A stretch of 64,000 nucleotides of DNA from Isoetes taiwanensis (Eukaryota > Streptophyta > Lycopodiopsida > Isoetales > Isoetaceae). The stretch's first letter is position 1; each line of letters begins with the position of its first letter. The notes beneath the pieces are model-generated. The model saw only the letters and a list, made by a program, of their open reading frames with translations, did not search any database and was not told the origin of the DNA. A program made the translations under genes and the position numbers. Where the stretch lies: assembly GCA_021234155.1 (NCBI GenBank), contig JAJEKV010000027.1, forward strand, positions 12,598,716 to 12,662,715, read 5' to 3'. Positions 1 to 12,224 of the stretch are shown in pieces.

Positions 1-405
1 GCTCTCGCAATCGAGAGAAAACTGAAAAGAGACAAGACTCAAAACTCATCTAGCCCTCATGTGCTAGCTCTACTCATATATATAGTACAATGGCCTTTGA
101 CCCAATATAGACACTCGACCGGATCTCGGTCTTGGACTCACGGAAGGAGGCCCGATTCTGAATCTTTGGCGGTGCCTCTTGAAGTGCCTAGAATCACGGC
201 CGATGCCGACACCCGGGCGGTGGCGGCCATCAATTGTCCGGCGGGCCCTCTTGGTACCGAACCGGTGCTTTGACCGCGTGGGTCTGGCCGCTTGGTCTTC
301 TGGCTGGCCTTTGACGATCCGACCGTGGTTGACTGTGGATCCTTGTTCTTGACCTGGTCCGTCGTATGCATGAATAGTCTTGTACCAGGAAGCACAGGAC
401 TAACA
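1..405 (-). repeat. 3' LTR of gypsy A, cut by window start
   Basis: This stretch matches 28041-28444, the right part of the complete LTR at 27853-28444. On the minus strand it begins with TGTTAGTCC at position 405, directly after a G-rich polypurine tract, and holds a TATA-like run at 75-87. The other end lies outside the window. Differences from the second copy are concentrated at 118-345. The boundary was chosen because TG follows the polypurine tract and the opposite LTR end reads ACA just before a primer site. Confidence 0.75.
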
Positions 406-417
406 CTCCCCCCCACC
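406..417 (-). other. Polypurine tract of gypsy A
   Basis: On the minus strand this reads GGTGGGGGGGAG and lies directly before the TGTTAG start of the 3' LTR. That is the expected place for the plus-strand priming site of an LTR retrotransposon. The same tract recurs at 28445-28456 in the second unit. Confidence 0.7.
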
Positions 418-1318
418 AAACGACACTCAGTGTGAAGAAAAGGAGGAAGTGTTTCTGGGGGCGGGAAGCCATCAGTCTGAAAGTGATCCTCACGGGAGTG
501 AGGACGGGCACCATTATGGTACTTGCTAATGAGATCCTGGCGTATTTGGAGAGCAGGAGGAGTGTTGAGCCCAAGGGCAGGATCGGCATCTATGAGAAAA
601 CGAGATCGCACCATGTCTTCAAGGGCAGCATGGGCGTCAGAAGAATTAAACTGGCATTCCATGAGGAGGCAGGTCTGGAGACCGAAGGCACTGATGCTGG
701 CATTCGGATTGCAGTGAAAGATTGGACGCTGCCGATTTAAGGAGCTGAGCAAGATGCATTTGAGAGCAGCACAGAAACCAGCTTGAAGGTGGACTGAAGG
801 ATCTGGTGAGGTGGCGGCATTCTGCAAGAAGGTGTCAAGACCATGAAGAGCATCAGCAGGGCGTTGCCAACTACGCTCATTGGCGATGTAGATCCAGTTG
901 ATGGTGGTATCAAGGGTGGCACCATCCTCCCAATTGGAGCGGCGAACAAAACGGGGATCCCACCGGAGATCCGTCGAGATCTGAGGTGGAGTCCATCCAG
1001 CATGGCCATCCATGACCTTGGTCCAAAAAGCCAGGGAAGCATAGGGAGAGGGGACCATGCCCGTGGGCGTGGGTTGCTGAGCCTGCTCCCGGAATTCACG
1101 GACAAGGGTCGGATCAAGAGCTTTGCACCAATGGTCCCAGGTAGAAGCAGAGAGCTGAGAGTTGACAGGAATGCTATCCCAGCCCGTGGGGACTGTCTTG
1201 CTATCCAGAAGAGCACGTAATTGATTGTAACCTGCTAGGTGCTGCATATAAACTTGTGCATAGGGAAGATCCTCAGGATGTCCCAGATACTTCCTTATCT
1301 GTTGCAGCACTTCCGCTT
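410..1318 (-). pseudogene. Gypsy A accessory ORF, C-terminal half
   Basis: The open frame (138-1310, 390 codons from a GTG) has no retroviral gag-pol domain that I recognise. It lies between integrase and the 3' LTR, in the same orientation as gag-pol. Its N-terminal half is at 17279-19280 beyond a hAT insertion, and the two halves are in the same frame if one copy of the 9-bp flanking repeat is removed; a TAG codon then sits at the join. The frame runs on through the polypurine tract into the LTR. Residues are rich in Trp, Pro and Leu. Extra ORFs between integrase and the 3' LTR are known in the Tat/Ogre lineage of plant gypsy elements; assignment here is by position. Not a host gene: the same block recurs at 28449-29361 beside the same LTR. 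Confidence 0.6.
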
Positions 1319-1327
1319 GCTAGAGAG
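1319..1327. repeat. Left target-site duplication of the hAT element
   Basis: GCTAGAGAG lies directly before the left terminal inverted repeat and recurs at 17270-17278 directly after the right one. hAT transposases normally make 8-bp duplications; a 9-bp match is one base longer than expected. Confidence 0.65.
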
Positions 1328-1594
1328 TAGTGTTGTCTCTAATTTTTTCCTACCCTTAGAATATGAATTTTTTTTGGCGAATATTTGTCAAATGAGAATA
1401 GCCAACTTGGCGAAAGTCCAAAAAATCTTAATAAATTCTATAATCCATGAGGCGAATCTTCTAGCATTCACATCAAATGCTTGAAAGTTAGAGTCAATAT
1501 ACATGAGCACATGGTGCATTTGCAATGCTTAGCTCTAATGAGTATTTATTGAGAATCTCTTTAACAAACTGTGCATGCATCTAGGCATCATGGG

Positions 1595-1599
1595 TCATG
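1595..1599. repeat. Left target-site duplication of copia-1
   Basis: TCATG directly precedes the 5' LTR and recurs at 7154-7158 directly after the 3' LTR. A 5-bp duplication is the normal size for copia integrase. Confidence 0.85.
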
Positions 1600-2200
1600 T
1601 GTTGAAGATTGACTTGTCAGATGATATACTTGGCTACAGTGATCATGAGTAATGCAAAGAGAAACATGTTGACCTAAGCTAATCATATGGTTAAGGGGGA
1701 ATCATAAGTTATCTATGTTAATGGTTCAAGATTACTATATTGTTTTAATTCTATTTCGTTTTAGTTCAATGGTTGGAGATTAGCCAATTCAATCAGGTAT
1801 GCATGTGGGATAAATGGAGAAGTGAAAAAAGCCGGATTGGAAAGTTACGCCTGTGGGATAATGTTGATATCTGGAGGTGCTGATCCAGTGCCGTAACCGT
1901 CGGAGGAGCATGGATAAATACAGAGAGAGACGAATTAGAAGGTGACTTGTGCTGTGCTGCAGACAAGGTTGAAGGTTTGAAGCTGCTACAGTATATTTGG
2001 TTTAATGACTATGATTTGTTCTATGGTCTAAGAGAAAGGATATTAATATCAAAGGATAAGTGACCATCTCTTGGCTCCTTTGATAAATTGAAACTATTAT
2101 CTTCCTTGCTTGAATCTACTATTTGTTAGTTGAAAGTTTGATTTGAAGATTGAATAACATTTGTTAAAAACTAGCTCTAGTAGATACTTGCTTTCCAACA
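1600..2200 (+). repeat. copia-1 5' LTR
   Basis: It begins TGTTGAAG, ends CCAACA, and is followed one base later by the primer site. Compared with the 3' LTR it lacks the short block AAGACAAGCTTTCT and has fewer CTGTG units in a small microsatellite near 1950. Confidence 0.9.
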
Positions 2201-2201
2201 T

Positions 2202-2213
2202 TGGTATCAGAGC
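2202..2213 (+). other. copia-1 primer binding site (initiator-Met tRNA)
   Basis: TGGTATCAGAGC starts two bases after the LTR end. This is the standard plant copia primer site, complementary to the 3' end of the initiator methionine tRNA. Confidence 0.9.
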
Positions 2214-2228
2214 TCCAGGTTGTTGAAA

Positions 2229-5200
2229 ATGTCTACTAGATTTGCAGCTAATCTATTGAATCAGATTGAAGTCTTTAAGGGAGATACAGGTTTTCAGGTG
2301 TGGAAGGATGGTATAAAATCTGTCCTTGAATTTGAAAACTTTTGGCACTTGGTAGATGGAGAAGGGCAGGTTGTAACTGCAACAAGTTCTGGAGGCTCAA
2401 GTCCTGAAGTTAGTACAAGTGCATCACGGAGGAGCCGGGACCCACAAAGGGCTAAAAGCTCTTCAACACCGGTAATGTCCGATCAAAGAAAGGTTAAGGA
2501 GGCACAAGCAATCATCTTGAGCAAAGTGGGTACCGTGCTTGCTCTTAAGTTAAAAATTTTGAGGGAATGAAACCAAATGAAATGTGGCGTTATTTGGTGA
2601 GTCAATATGAGGTAAAAAGCTCTTCACAAATTGACTTACTAGAGAAACAATTAAGAAAGTTAAAGTTGTTTGAAAAGGATAATTTGACCAGTTTTTCGGA
2701 AAAATTTGACTCAATTGTAGCAGATTTGGAGGGTGCGGAAATATTCTCAAAGATCAATATCAGATCTTAGCACTGTCTAGGGCAGTGTCACATAATACAC
2801 AGTTGGCAACCCTGATAAGGAATATTGCAACTTCTAAAGAACATGCTTTAAGAATGATTCGGACTGAGTTCGAACAAACAAAAGGCGTGCATGATGATGA
2901 TGAATCTGCTGAGGTATTGTATGCAGGAAAACAAAGGAAGGGAGCAAGCTCAAGTTTTGGAAGGGGAGATAAAATAGGTCCTTGCTATACTTGCAATCAA
3001 TATGGTCATCTAAAATCTGAATGCCCAAGTGCAGGTAAAGGTTTTAAATTATGTTTTAACTGTGATGGGAAAGGGCATTTTGCAGTTGATTGTCCAAGTC
3101 CTAAGGGCATCAGTGGTAGGGGAAGAGGTCGTGGCAAGGGTTTTGGAAGCTCAAGAGGTCGAGGGAGATCCAGAGGAGCATCTAGTTTAAATATAGTTGA
3201 AGATGCCAAGATTGAAGAAGAGGACTTGGATGATACAGTTGAGGTAACAAAATTACTTAGGTCACTCAAGGAATGAATAAATTTAACAACAAGTTTCTTG
3301 TGTTAGATTCAGGAGCAGAAAAGAGTGTAGTACATGATATAAGACTATTAAAAGAGTGCAAAAGAAGTTGGGGTCATGTTCAACTTGGTGATGGTGGAGT
3401 ACAAGAAATTCAGGATTCTGGAATTTTGGAAATATTTGATTTGCAAGGAAAAAAGTGTATTGCTTAAGGGGGTTTTGTGTGTTCCAAAACCTAGTAAGAA
3501 ATCTAATATCAATATGTCAGACTTGTTGATCTTGGTTTCAAAGTTGTTTTGAAAGACTTGATTGCAAAATATATAAGGAGAATATTAAAGAGATTTATTG
3601 GAAGGAGGGTTGGAAATTTGTTTGGTTTTCAGAGAGAACAAAATCCAAGCATCAATATTGCTGAACTGCCAACAAAGGATATATGGCATAATAGATTGTG
3701 TCATACAAATATGGCAAATATAGAATTACTAGGAAAGCACAAATATATAAATACAAAGGAAGAAGGTGGGGAAAAGAATATGTGTTTGGTTGTCAACTTG
3801 GCAAGCAAACAAGATTGTCTTTAAAAGATCTACAAAAAGAGCTAAAGGAATATTGGATCTAATTCATACGGATCTGTGTGGGCCTATTAATGTTACAAGC
3901 TTAAAGAAAAATAGATACTTCATGACATTCATAGATGATTTTAGCAGAAAAACAAAATGTTATCTGCTCAAAACCAAAGATCAGGCTTTTGATGCACTAA
4001 AATTGTTTGTTGCTGAAGTTGAGCTAGAAACAGGAAGGAAAATTAAGTGCATAAGATCTGATAGAGGAGGGGAATATTTGTCAGATGAGTTCAAAAGATT
4101 TTGTGCTACACGTGGTATAAAAAGACAACTAACTTGCAGGTATTCTCCACAACAAAATGGTGTGGCAGAAAGGAAAAACAGGACAATATTAAATGCTGTT
4201 AGATCAATGTTAAAATATTCAGGGTTGCCAAATTTTCTCTGGGATGAGGCTGTAAGAACTGCAGTATATATACAAAATATGCTACCTTCAATCAGCACAA
4301 GAGGTACAATACCAAATATGCTATGGTCAGGTAAAATACCCTACTATGAACACTTAAGATCTTATGGCTGCTTGTCCTTTGTTCATATACCTGAAGAATT
4401 AAGAAAAAAACTTGATGATCGTGCTTGTATTGCCTACTTGGTAGGTTATGACCCTAATTCAAAAGGCTATAGGTTGTATGATCCCATGAACAGGAAAATA
4501 TTGATCAGCAGAGATGTGGTGTTCGATGAAGAAAGATATTATAAAGCCATTCCAAATGTAAATGAAAAAGTCAAAGACATAGGCTTTAAAACTGATAATT
4601 CTGTGATTACAGAAAACAGGGAGCAAATCTCTCAGGTTGTACAAGGAGAAAAAACAATTGAAGACGATGATAGTGATGATGAACAAGAACAAATGCAGGA
4701 TACTGCAGCTGAGACAGAGAATCAACAAGCAACTGAGTTTGAAGAAGAACAGTTTGGAGCTGAGCATGAAGAGCCTGTACCTACAGCTATAATGGTACCA
4801 GAAAAGAGAAAAAGAATGAAAAGAAGAACTGAGGCTCAAATATTGGCTGATGAAGCAAAAGTGAATACAGAATTGTATGGGAGAAGTGAGACTGGAAAAA
4901 GCAAAAGGTATGACACCTTTGAAGTTAATTCTTTATTTGATATTTTAGTTCGGAAACGATGATCTACCACACACCTTTGAAGAGGCTGTAAAAGGAAAAG
5001 ATTCAGGTAACTGGATTCAAGCAATGGAAGAAGAAATGCAGGCATTTCAAAGAACAAAAACTTACACTGTGGTAGATCAACCTGAAAACAAAAATGTAGT
5101 TGGGAATAAGTGGATCTTCAGGGTTAAACAAGGAGTGGATGGAAAAATAAAAAAATTCAAGGCAAGACTAGTGGCACAAGGCTTTACACGTAAAAAGGTA

Positions 5201-6592
5201 TGGACTTTGATGAAACTTTCTCACCTTTGGTAAAGATTAACAAACTTGAGAATAGTGCTAGCAATTGCAAATGCTCATGGATTTGAAATTCATCACATGG
5301 ATGTGAGTACAGCATTTTTAAATGCAGAATTAGAAGAGGAAATCTACCTTAAACCTGCACCTGGTTTTGAAGAAGAAAAGGGCAAGGTCTGGAGATTGAA
5401 TAAGGCAGTGTATGGACTAAAACAAGCACCAAGAGAATGGTATAGATGTATGGATGGTTATCTTTTAGAACAGGGTTTTCAAAAATTACAGTGTGATGGA
5501 AACTTGTACAGATTTGGTGATAACAAAAATTGGTGTATCATTGGCTTATATGTAGATGACAATATTATGGTGGCAAATAATACATCAATTTTGGAACATT
5601 GTAAATGGTTGTTGAAAAAAAAGATTCCAAATGATGACGGACCTTGGAGAATTAAAAGATTCTTAGGTATTAATGTGTACAGAGATAGAGCCAATAAGTT
5701 GCTGATCTTAAGTCAAGAAACTCAGATTGCCAATATGCTCAAGAGATTCTCTATGAGTGAATGCAATATTGCAAGCACACCAATGGTACCAGGTCACAAG
5801 ATATCAGTTCACATGTGTCCAGATTCTCTTGAAGAAAAGAAACAAATGGAAAAAATGCCATACAGATCTCTGATAGGATGTTTGTCATATTTAGCCAATT
5901 CTACCAGACCTGATATAGCATTTGGAGTTAATTTGTTAAGTAGATATAATAACAATCCAGGCAAGGAACATTGGGTTGCAGCCAAGAGAATACTGAGGTA
6001 TTTAAAAGGGACATTAAATGTTGGAATTATGTATTGTACAAATAATCTCACATTAGAAGCTTACTGTGATTCTGATTGGGCTGGGGATCTGGACCAAAGA
6101 AAGTCTACTTCTGGATATGTTATATTGCTTGGTGGAGCTCCAGTAGCATGGAAATGCAAGAAACAAAATAGCATAGCCCTTTCTAGTGCTGAGGCAGAGT
6201 ATAATGCAGCTTCTTTGTTGACAAAAGAGGTAGTATGGGAAAGAAGACTCTTAGCAGAATTAAAATGTGAACAAACAAGTCCAACTCACATTTTTTGTGA
6301 CAACACTAGCTGCATAGCTATGACGAAAAATCCAATTCTACATGAAAGGTCTAAGCATATTGAAATGCAAGTGCACTTTATCAGGGATATGGTACAGAAA
6401 AAAGAAGTACAGCTGATTTATGTCAAAACTAAGAATCAATATGCTGATATACTGACTAAAGCCCTATCAGTTGGGAGGTTTGAAGAACTGAGAAATGCTG
6501 TACAATATAATAACAGGAATATATCATCTGAAGGGGGAATGTTGAAGATTGACTTGTCAGATGATATACTTGGCTACAGTGATCATGAGTAA
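2229..6592 (+). pseudogene. copia-1 gag-pol polyprotein, frameshifted
   Basis: The first ATG downstream of the primer site is at 2229. In order the pieces show: gag (2229-3276) with two CCHC zinc knuckles (CYTCNQYGHLKSEC and CFNCDGKGHFAVDC) and an Arg/Gly-rich tail; retropepsin with LDSGA (about 3304); integrase with the DDE residues in HTDLCGP, RSDRGGEY and QNGVAERK (about 3860-4200); RT with YVDD (about 5550); and RNase H with the DSDWAGD and SSAEAEY motifs, ending at a stop at 6590-6592. The chain is interrupted near 2560, 2760, 3270, 3465, 3800, 4955, 5160-5240 and 5630. The integrase zinc-finger CxxC is lost by the frameshift near 3770, although it is intact in copia-2. The coding end runs 53 bp into the 3' LTR. 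Confidence 0.9.
6530..6539 (+). other. copia-1 polypurine tract
   Basis: GAAGGGGGAA directly precedes the TGTTGAAG start of the 3' LTR. Confidence 0.85.
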
Positions 6593-7153
6593 TGCAAAGA
6601 GAAACATGTAATCATATGGTTAAGGGGGAATCATAAGTTATCTATGTTAATGGTTCAAGATTACTATATTGTTTTAATTCTATTTCGTTTTAGTTCAATG
6701 GTTGGAGATTAGCCAATTCAATCAGGTATGCATGTGGGATAAATGGAGAAGTGAAAAAAGCCGGATTGGAAAGTTACGCCTGTGGGATAATGTTGATAAG
6801 ACAAGCTTTCTATCTGGAGGTGCTGATCCAGTGCCGTAACCGTCGGAGGAGCATGGATAAATACAGAGAGAGACGAATTAGAAGGTGACTTGTGCTGTGC
6901 TGTGCTGTGCTGCAGACGAGGTTGAAGGTTTGAAGCTACTACAGTATATTTGGTTTAATGACTATGATTTGTTCTATGGACTAAGAGCAAGGATATTAAT
7001 ATCAAAGGATAAGTGACCATCTCTTGGCTCCTTTGATAAATTGAAACTATTATCTTCCTTGCTTGAATCTACTGTTTGTTAGTTGAAAGTTTGACTTGGA
7101 GATTGAACAACATTTGTTAAAAACTAGCTCTAGTAGATACTTGCTTTCCAACA
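6540..7153 (+). repeat. copia-1 3' LTR
   Basis: It is 614 bp, begins TGTTGAAG and ends CCAACA before the duplication TCATG. It lacks a short block (TTGACCTAAGC) near 6608 that is present in the 5' LTR and in both LTRs of copia-2. It carries extra CTGTG units near 6895-6912. Confidence 0.9.
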
Positions 7154-7158
7154 TCATG
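7154..7158. repeat. Right target-site duplication of copia-1
   Basis: TCATG, identical to 1595-1599. Confidence 0.85.
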
Positions 7159-9828
7159 GGCATGCCTAGAACCTGGTAGGACGAGCACATGCATGGGCGT
7201 CATGAATTGGAACATGAACTTCACTTTGTCTATCGTGCAAACATGGAACAAGTATTCCCACAGAATAAGACATGTGTGGAGAAAAAATAGCCAATGGGGA
7301 ATTGTATTAGCTATAGGTTGTGCCCAACAAAGAAGACGTGTAGAAGTATTTGTCAATAGGGCGAGAGGTTGCATGTTATTATTGTGAGATTTGCTAGGCT
7401 TCTTCATGATCAAATTATGCTTTGCCAGACTTGGTTTGATAGCCACGAAAAATAAAAGGATTATAGATTATAGTCAACTACACCACAACTCAACTTTTTA
7501 ATCCTTGACCAAAAATAGAAATTCAAACAAATGCACCAAAAATGAGTCAAGTAATAGGAAAATTGCATTTCAATGCAAAAGGCAAAGGCCTATTTGTATA
7601 CTATAAGCTAGTTTATGAATGTTGTGGCAAGGCAATATTTCGGCATGGGTATTTCATTGGTGTGTCTAGATGCATTACTTTTTTCTACAAACAAATTATG
7701 TCCAACGTGCACCACTGCTAACAATCCAGGTAGATTTTTACAAGTTAGTGAGGGACGATGCTCACAACTTAACAAACATCTCCGAGTCTTAATAAATTAA
7801 TTGGCGCCTTTTACAAAATATTAAGATGGAATGCCATTGTCAATAGAATGTATTCTAAAATTTCAAGTTGAATACCTATAAAGGCAAGCATAATTGCATA
7901 ACAAATACATAATGGTCTAGCCTAGCTCAATAATTACCCAAATAATTTGGAACCACCTAAGGATAGTTACCTCGTAATTGAAAACGAAAAACATTTTAAG
8001 CTCATATCCTTAGTCAACTAATATCCTCATATCCATGGACACTTAGTCCTATTGAATGTTATACAACTAACTAAAATAAACAAGGTGCTGCGCACGGAGG
8101 GTTGCCCTCCATGGCCGGAGGGTGAAGTGGCTTAAATCATAGTTCAAAGTCATATTTTGACAATCAATTCAAAACGATAACCCCGAACATTTAGAAACGA
8201 AATCCTCTGTAGCCAACGAACTACCTTTATCTTCAAAATGCAGCTAAAGAACCTGTGAGTTTAGAAAGAACCTGTGAGTTTAGATATCAGCCACGCAGGG
8301 AGGGGGATTGTATAAGACACTCTACCCATGATTCGTTGTTAATAATATTGAAGACTATGGTGAGTTTTGATCTGTTTTTTTAGATTTATTTTAAGTAGCT
8401 ATTTGCAGGACCTGGGTTATAGCTTCTCATACCAGTTGTCGAATATATTTTGTTGCGCATTTTAATTGATCATCTGGGCCAAGAATTGAGACCAGCAGTG
8501 ACCCTTACTATATTATTATTGTGATATTCGAGTGAGGCTTATGCATTGTGGAATGCCTCTACAAGTATTTTGTCTCCTTTTATGATTGAATTTTATCATG
8601 TAAAGCCCCAAGCTATGAGTTATTGTTCTTTGGTCGTAAAAGACTATGGAACGGTTAAAGAAATCAAGCAAGGAAGAAAAAGTTGCATTAACTTTTTAGG
8701 AGACCACCTAGGCCCATGGGACAGCTAGGAGCTTAGCTAGGGACCTGGAGCAATGACAACAAAGAATGATATTTCCATCTTGCCTTTTATGAAGATTACA
8801 TAAGTAAATAAAGGCAAAGGAAAATTTTAGAAACAGGTAAGAGGAATAGTCACAAATTGAAAATTAAAACATAATTATCCAAGTGAATAAACAATCAAAT
8901 TTAAGCGAGCATGCCTTACAATAATACTGGCACCTTGCCTCAACTATGTAAGATGCGCACCACAACTTCACAACATGGCTCTCTATCTTTAGGTTGCTTT
9001 AAATTCTACCTTACAAAATAGAAAACCCTAACTATTTTTCTTAGCATTGATGTGATTTTAGATTTTAGGTTGACCATTTTAGACCCTTTTCGTATATCTA
9101 TAGCTATACATGCCAGTGTATATTTATATCTTCACCAAGGGGCAAAAACGACTCTAGCCTGAAGCTCTTGCTCATGCATTAAAAGGGAGGGCTACCACAT
9201 AAGTGAAAGCAAATGTGAAGCACAACCGGTTTTCAAGGGAAGGCCAAAACATGAAGCACAACCCTGAAACAAACATCCAAACTCATTGACCTCGAGAGTC
9301 GAGTTTCATCAAAATTACCCAAACACTTCAAGACAAATGGCATATGATGGGCATTTTTAAATAGGTATTATTTTCATATTGATGTCAAGTTAAGCGTACA
9401 TAATTTCCCCAAACATATTGAGATATCTTGTTTTACATCGATGTTAGATTGAGCCTAAATAATTTCTTCTGGACATTTTAGGATATGTCTTGTTTCATAT
9501 AATTTATCCAAACCACACAACATGTATAGCATGTACAATGACTTAACATAATTTACTTGCAAGGGTAAAACTCTTTGAAAGTCTTGACAAATTGCGCCCC
9601 ATGTAGTAAGTTTCATCTAAAGATAACCAGCTCATCAAAATATTAGGGCATTTCAACTCAAAACATTTTACTTTTTATAAGTATGTGAAACCCAATCATC
9701 TCAATCAACAAGTTTGAAACTTGCAAAACCAGTAAGTAACCCTTTACAAGCACAGGTTTTAAGCATGAATCTATCTAACGCTTTTCAACCATGTATATGC
9801 CCCATGAACAATCCATGGAGGCAAAAGA
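7159..9828. other. hAT interior, no gene recognised
   Basis: This AT-rich stretch lies inside the hAT element. Open frames are all below 110 codons and none resembles a protein family I know. No tRNA, repeat array or LTR end was seen. Confidence 0.5.
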
Positions 9829-12224
9829 CTACTCTTTGACAAGTTTGTGTGTTGTAAAAGAAGCGTGAGTATCAATCTCTTTGAAGACACCGCTTAAAAA
9901 TTTTATTGATGACTTTCCTTCGCATGGAACCAACATGGCGATACCAAAATCTATAGCCTGCAGTGGCTCAAAGCAAAATCCCGAAAAGGTAAATATATTA
10001 GGATCATCGCATAGTAGGTTATATGTCGGAGACCATGAAGGCTGCGCCATAAACAATTGACTTATATAAGTTCTCATCACTTTCGCCACCTTCAACTTCA
10101 CCATAAACCATTCCCTCTGGCCGCAACTCCAAAGAAAGAGAACCATGGTATATCTGAAAATACAATATAATTTTATCAATGCATCGCCACTAATGAGATT
10201 AATACGTGTCATATGGTGACACTGCCAATTGTAGTAGCCGTTAAACGATTTTGTCGTAATTCATCCTCCAAGCTTATGCGCCCCACTTGCGTCTCGCCTA
10301 CAACAAGCATCACCACTAACATGTGGACGAGAAAGGACAAAACCATAATTGATTGTTCAAAATAGAAATTAAGTGGTGGCGCTTGGACTCCTATTCTAAG
10401 GCCCACCTATTTGTGAAGTGTGTTGGACCCCCACATTTTTGCCATGGACATAAGAATAGACATATAGCGCCAGAATATAGATGAATCTCGAATATGCAAT
10501 CTAGCCACCGATCGACGTAGAAAAAATGCATTGGGATCTAACAATCTTGTCAACCTAAAATAACTAGTGCCTGGTTAGTGATCCAGGGAGAAGCAGCTTA
10601 ATAATTCAGCTTGGCCCATAATCCTTGTTCTGCTATATGCTTTTCATTTCTCATTTTGCTATATAACCCGAATGACAAGCAAGAATGAAGATCCAAATTT
10701 TCAAAAGATCCCGGTACAAAGGCTAGAAAACTAAAAGACTTAGAGTGGAAATAAATAAAAACTTTTCTATTAACAAAGGCGATGAAATGCAAAGCCCGTG
10801 AGAGATGCTTACTCGGTCCTCGAATGCCATTTAATGCTTCCATAGTGTCAAGGATCACTCCCCGCACAGGACAACCTAGCAAATATGCTGTAACAAATGG
10901 GGAGTTTCAAAATGTTTTCTCTGCAAGAGGGACAGAAACTTATAGTCATCTCACCCAGAAGTGAAAACCCCACTGCCACGAAGAGCAATGGTCTTGTATC
11001 AACTCCATTGTTCCCTAGGTAAGCTATCGTTGCAAGAGAGGTCAAGCTGTCAAGATGAGGGCTGCACTTCCATTCGCTCCCCATTTCTTAGGAGAGAACT
11101 TAGATGTTTGCATAGGACAACCATTTTACATAAGCGGTTTAAAAAAAAAAAAAAAAGGGAAAAATTATGACTTAGTTTAATATCTCACGCATTCCCAAAT
11201 TATGCTACTTTCATCGTAGTGAGTTGCCAAAGGAGAATTTCAACCATTGACATCAAATAGTCTGAGTAACAACTCTTGGCCCTTCGGGTTGCACAAAACA
11301 AGTCGAAACCTAAATAAACAATAGTCCGCAAGTATAAGAATGGCACAAAGAAAACAATGAAAATATGCGTACTTTTATGTTTTAACCCAAGAATTTGTTC
11401 TAGAACCCGACATGCTAGTGGAAATATTATGTTGACTCATTTTTCATCATCAAGCACTCCTGGTAACATGCCCCAAACTACCTTGCTTCATGTATTATAT
11501 ATGTCCGGGGATATTGACAATTGATATAAAACACTATAACATGCTTGAAGTGTTGTTTATTGACTAGATTCTCGATAGGCATGTTCACACCATCCTACAG
11601 CCCCCTTGGTATCTTTAGAGCCATCTATAGTGTCTTGAAAATATGTGCTAATTCTTTGAAGACCACTAGTTGCATTTATCTTCTTCTCGACAGCCAGCTC
11701 AATACTTAGCCTCACGTTATTAGAGAATAGTATCTTATAATCGATGCCCAAGATCTCGAGCTCCAATTTATGAGTTACGTGAATTATTAATAAAGAACAC
11801 AATTGTAATATCACTCACCTCTAGACTTGTAGCGCCAAAACCGGGAATTAAGCCCCGCATAGATAGTAAGAAATTCATATGCTTCTCCTACAAGTGCCAT
11901 GTCGGAAGCATCCTTACAAGAATCTAAAACCTTAAACAGCTCTTCCTTCTTTTGCACGCGAATCCAAAAGGGGTCCCCATCTTCATCTCTATTCTCAAAT
12001 ACAACTTCAACTTCTGGCAAACCCTGTTTTGCAACCTTGCCATCAACAAAGGCCCTATTAGAAAAATCTCCCTTGAGCTTCAAATCAGCACTCTGTGGTC
12101 GAAGAAGGATTGCAGCCAGAGCTTGGCTATGGCGACGGTTATCCAATAGAGGATCGGAATGGCCAACAGAGGTTTCGCCCCAGGCTGTGCTTCGTGCACA
12201 CAAGTATCTGGCGCCTCCATGCAT
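9829..12224 (-). pseudogene. Intron-containing gene-like remnant inside the hAT element
   Basis: Several minus-strand blocks look like separated exons. The clearest is 12224-11819, with a dense acidic/hydrophobic protein pattern ending YKSRGE at a good GTGAGT splice donor. A second block (about 11790-11558) ends in a stop, and another block near 10165-10030 follows an acceptor and contains LRPEGMVYGEVEGG. I do not recognise the gene. The last block faintly recalls plant vacuolar-iron-transporter-like/MEB membrane proteins around the word KSIVYG, but that is weak and from memory. It lies within the terminal repeats of the hAT element, so it may be captured host sequence. It could also be several unrelated fragments. 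Confidence 0.35.

Larger units (their letters stand above)
1600..7153 (+). mobile_element. copia-1, full-length Ty1/copia LTR retrotransposon
   Basis: The element has a 601-bp 5' LTR (1600-2200), an initiator-Met tRNA primer site, a single gag-protease-integrase-RT-RNase H reading direction, a polypurine tract and a 614-bp 3' LTR (6540-7153). It is flanked by the 5-bp duplication TCATG. It lies inside the hAT element near its left end. The order integrase before RT identifies Ty1/copia. Coding capacity is broken into about eight frames, but most breaks coincide with the site-specific differences described under findings. copia-2 at 29642-34703 is a near-identical copy. Confidence 0.92.

Noticed and set aside
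432-740. 102-codon plus-strand ORF present identically at 28471-28779
   Set aside because: It lies antisense within the duplicated accessory ORF/LTR edge; identity only reflects the duplication, and the minus strand is the one continuous with the rest of the accessory protein.
138-1310. 390-codon frame as a host gene
   Set aside because: It is flanked by a gypsy polypurine tract and LTR, recurs beside the same LTR at 28449-29361, and its other half lies beyond the hAT insertion.
4459-4839. 126-codon minus-strand frame with hydrophobic segments (also 32518-32898)
   Set aside because: It is the complement of the copia integrase-RT linker; the hydrophobic look comes from Glu/Lys-rich codons on the other strand.
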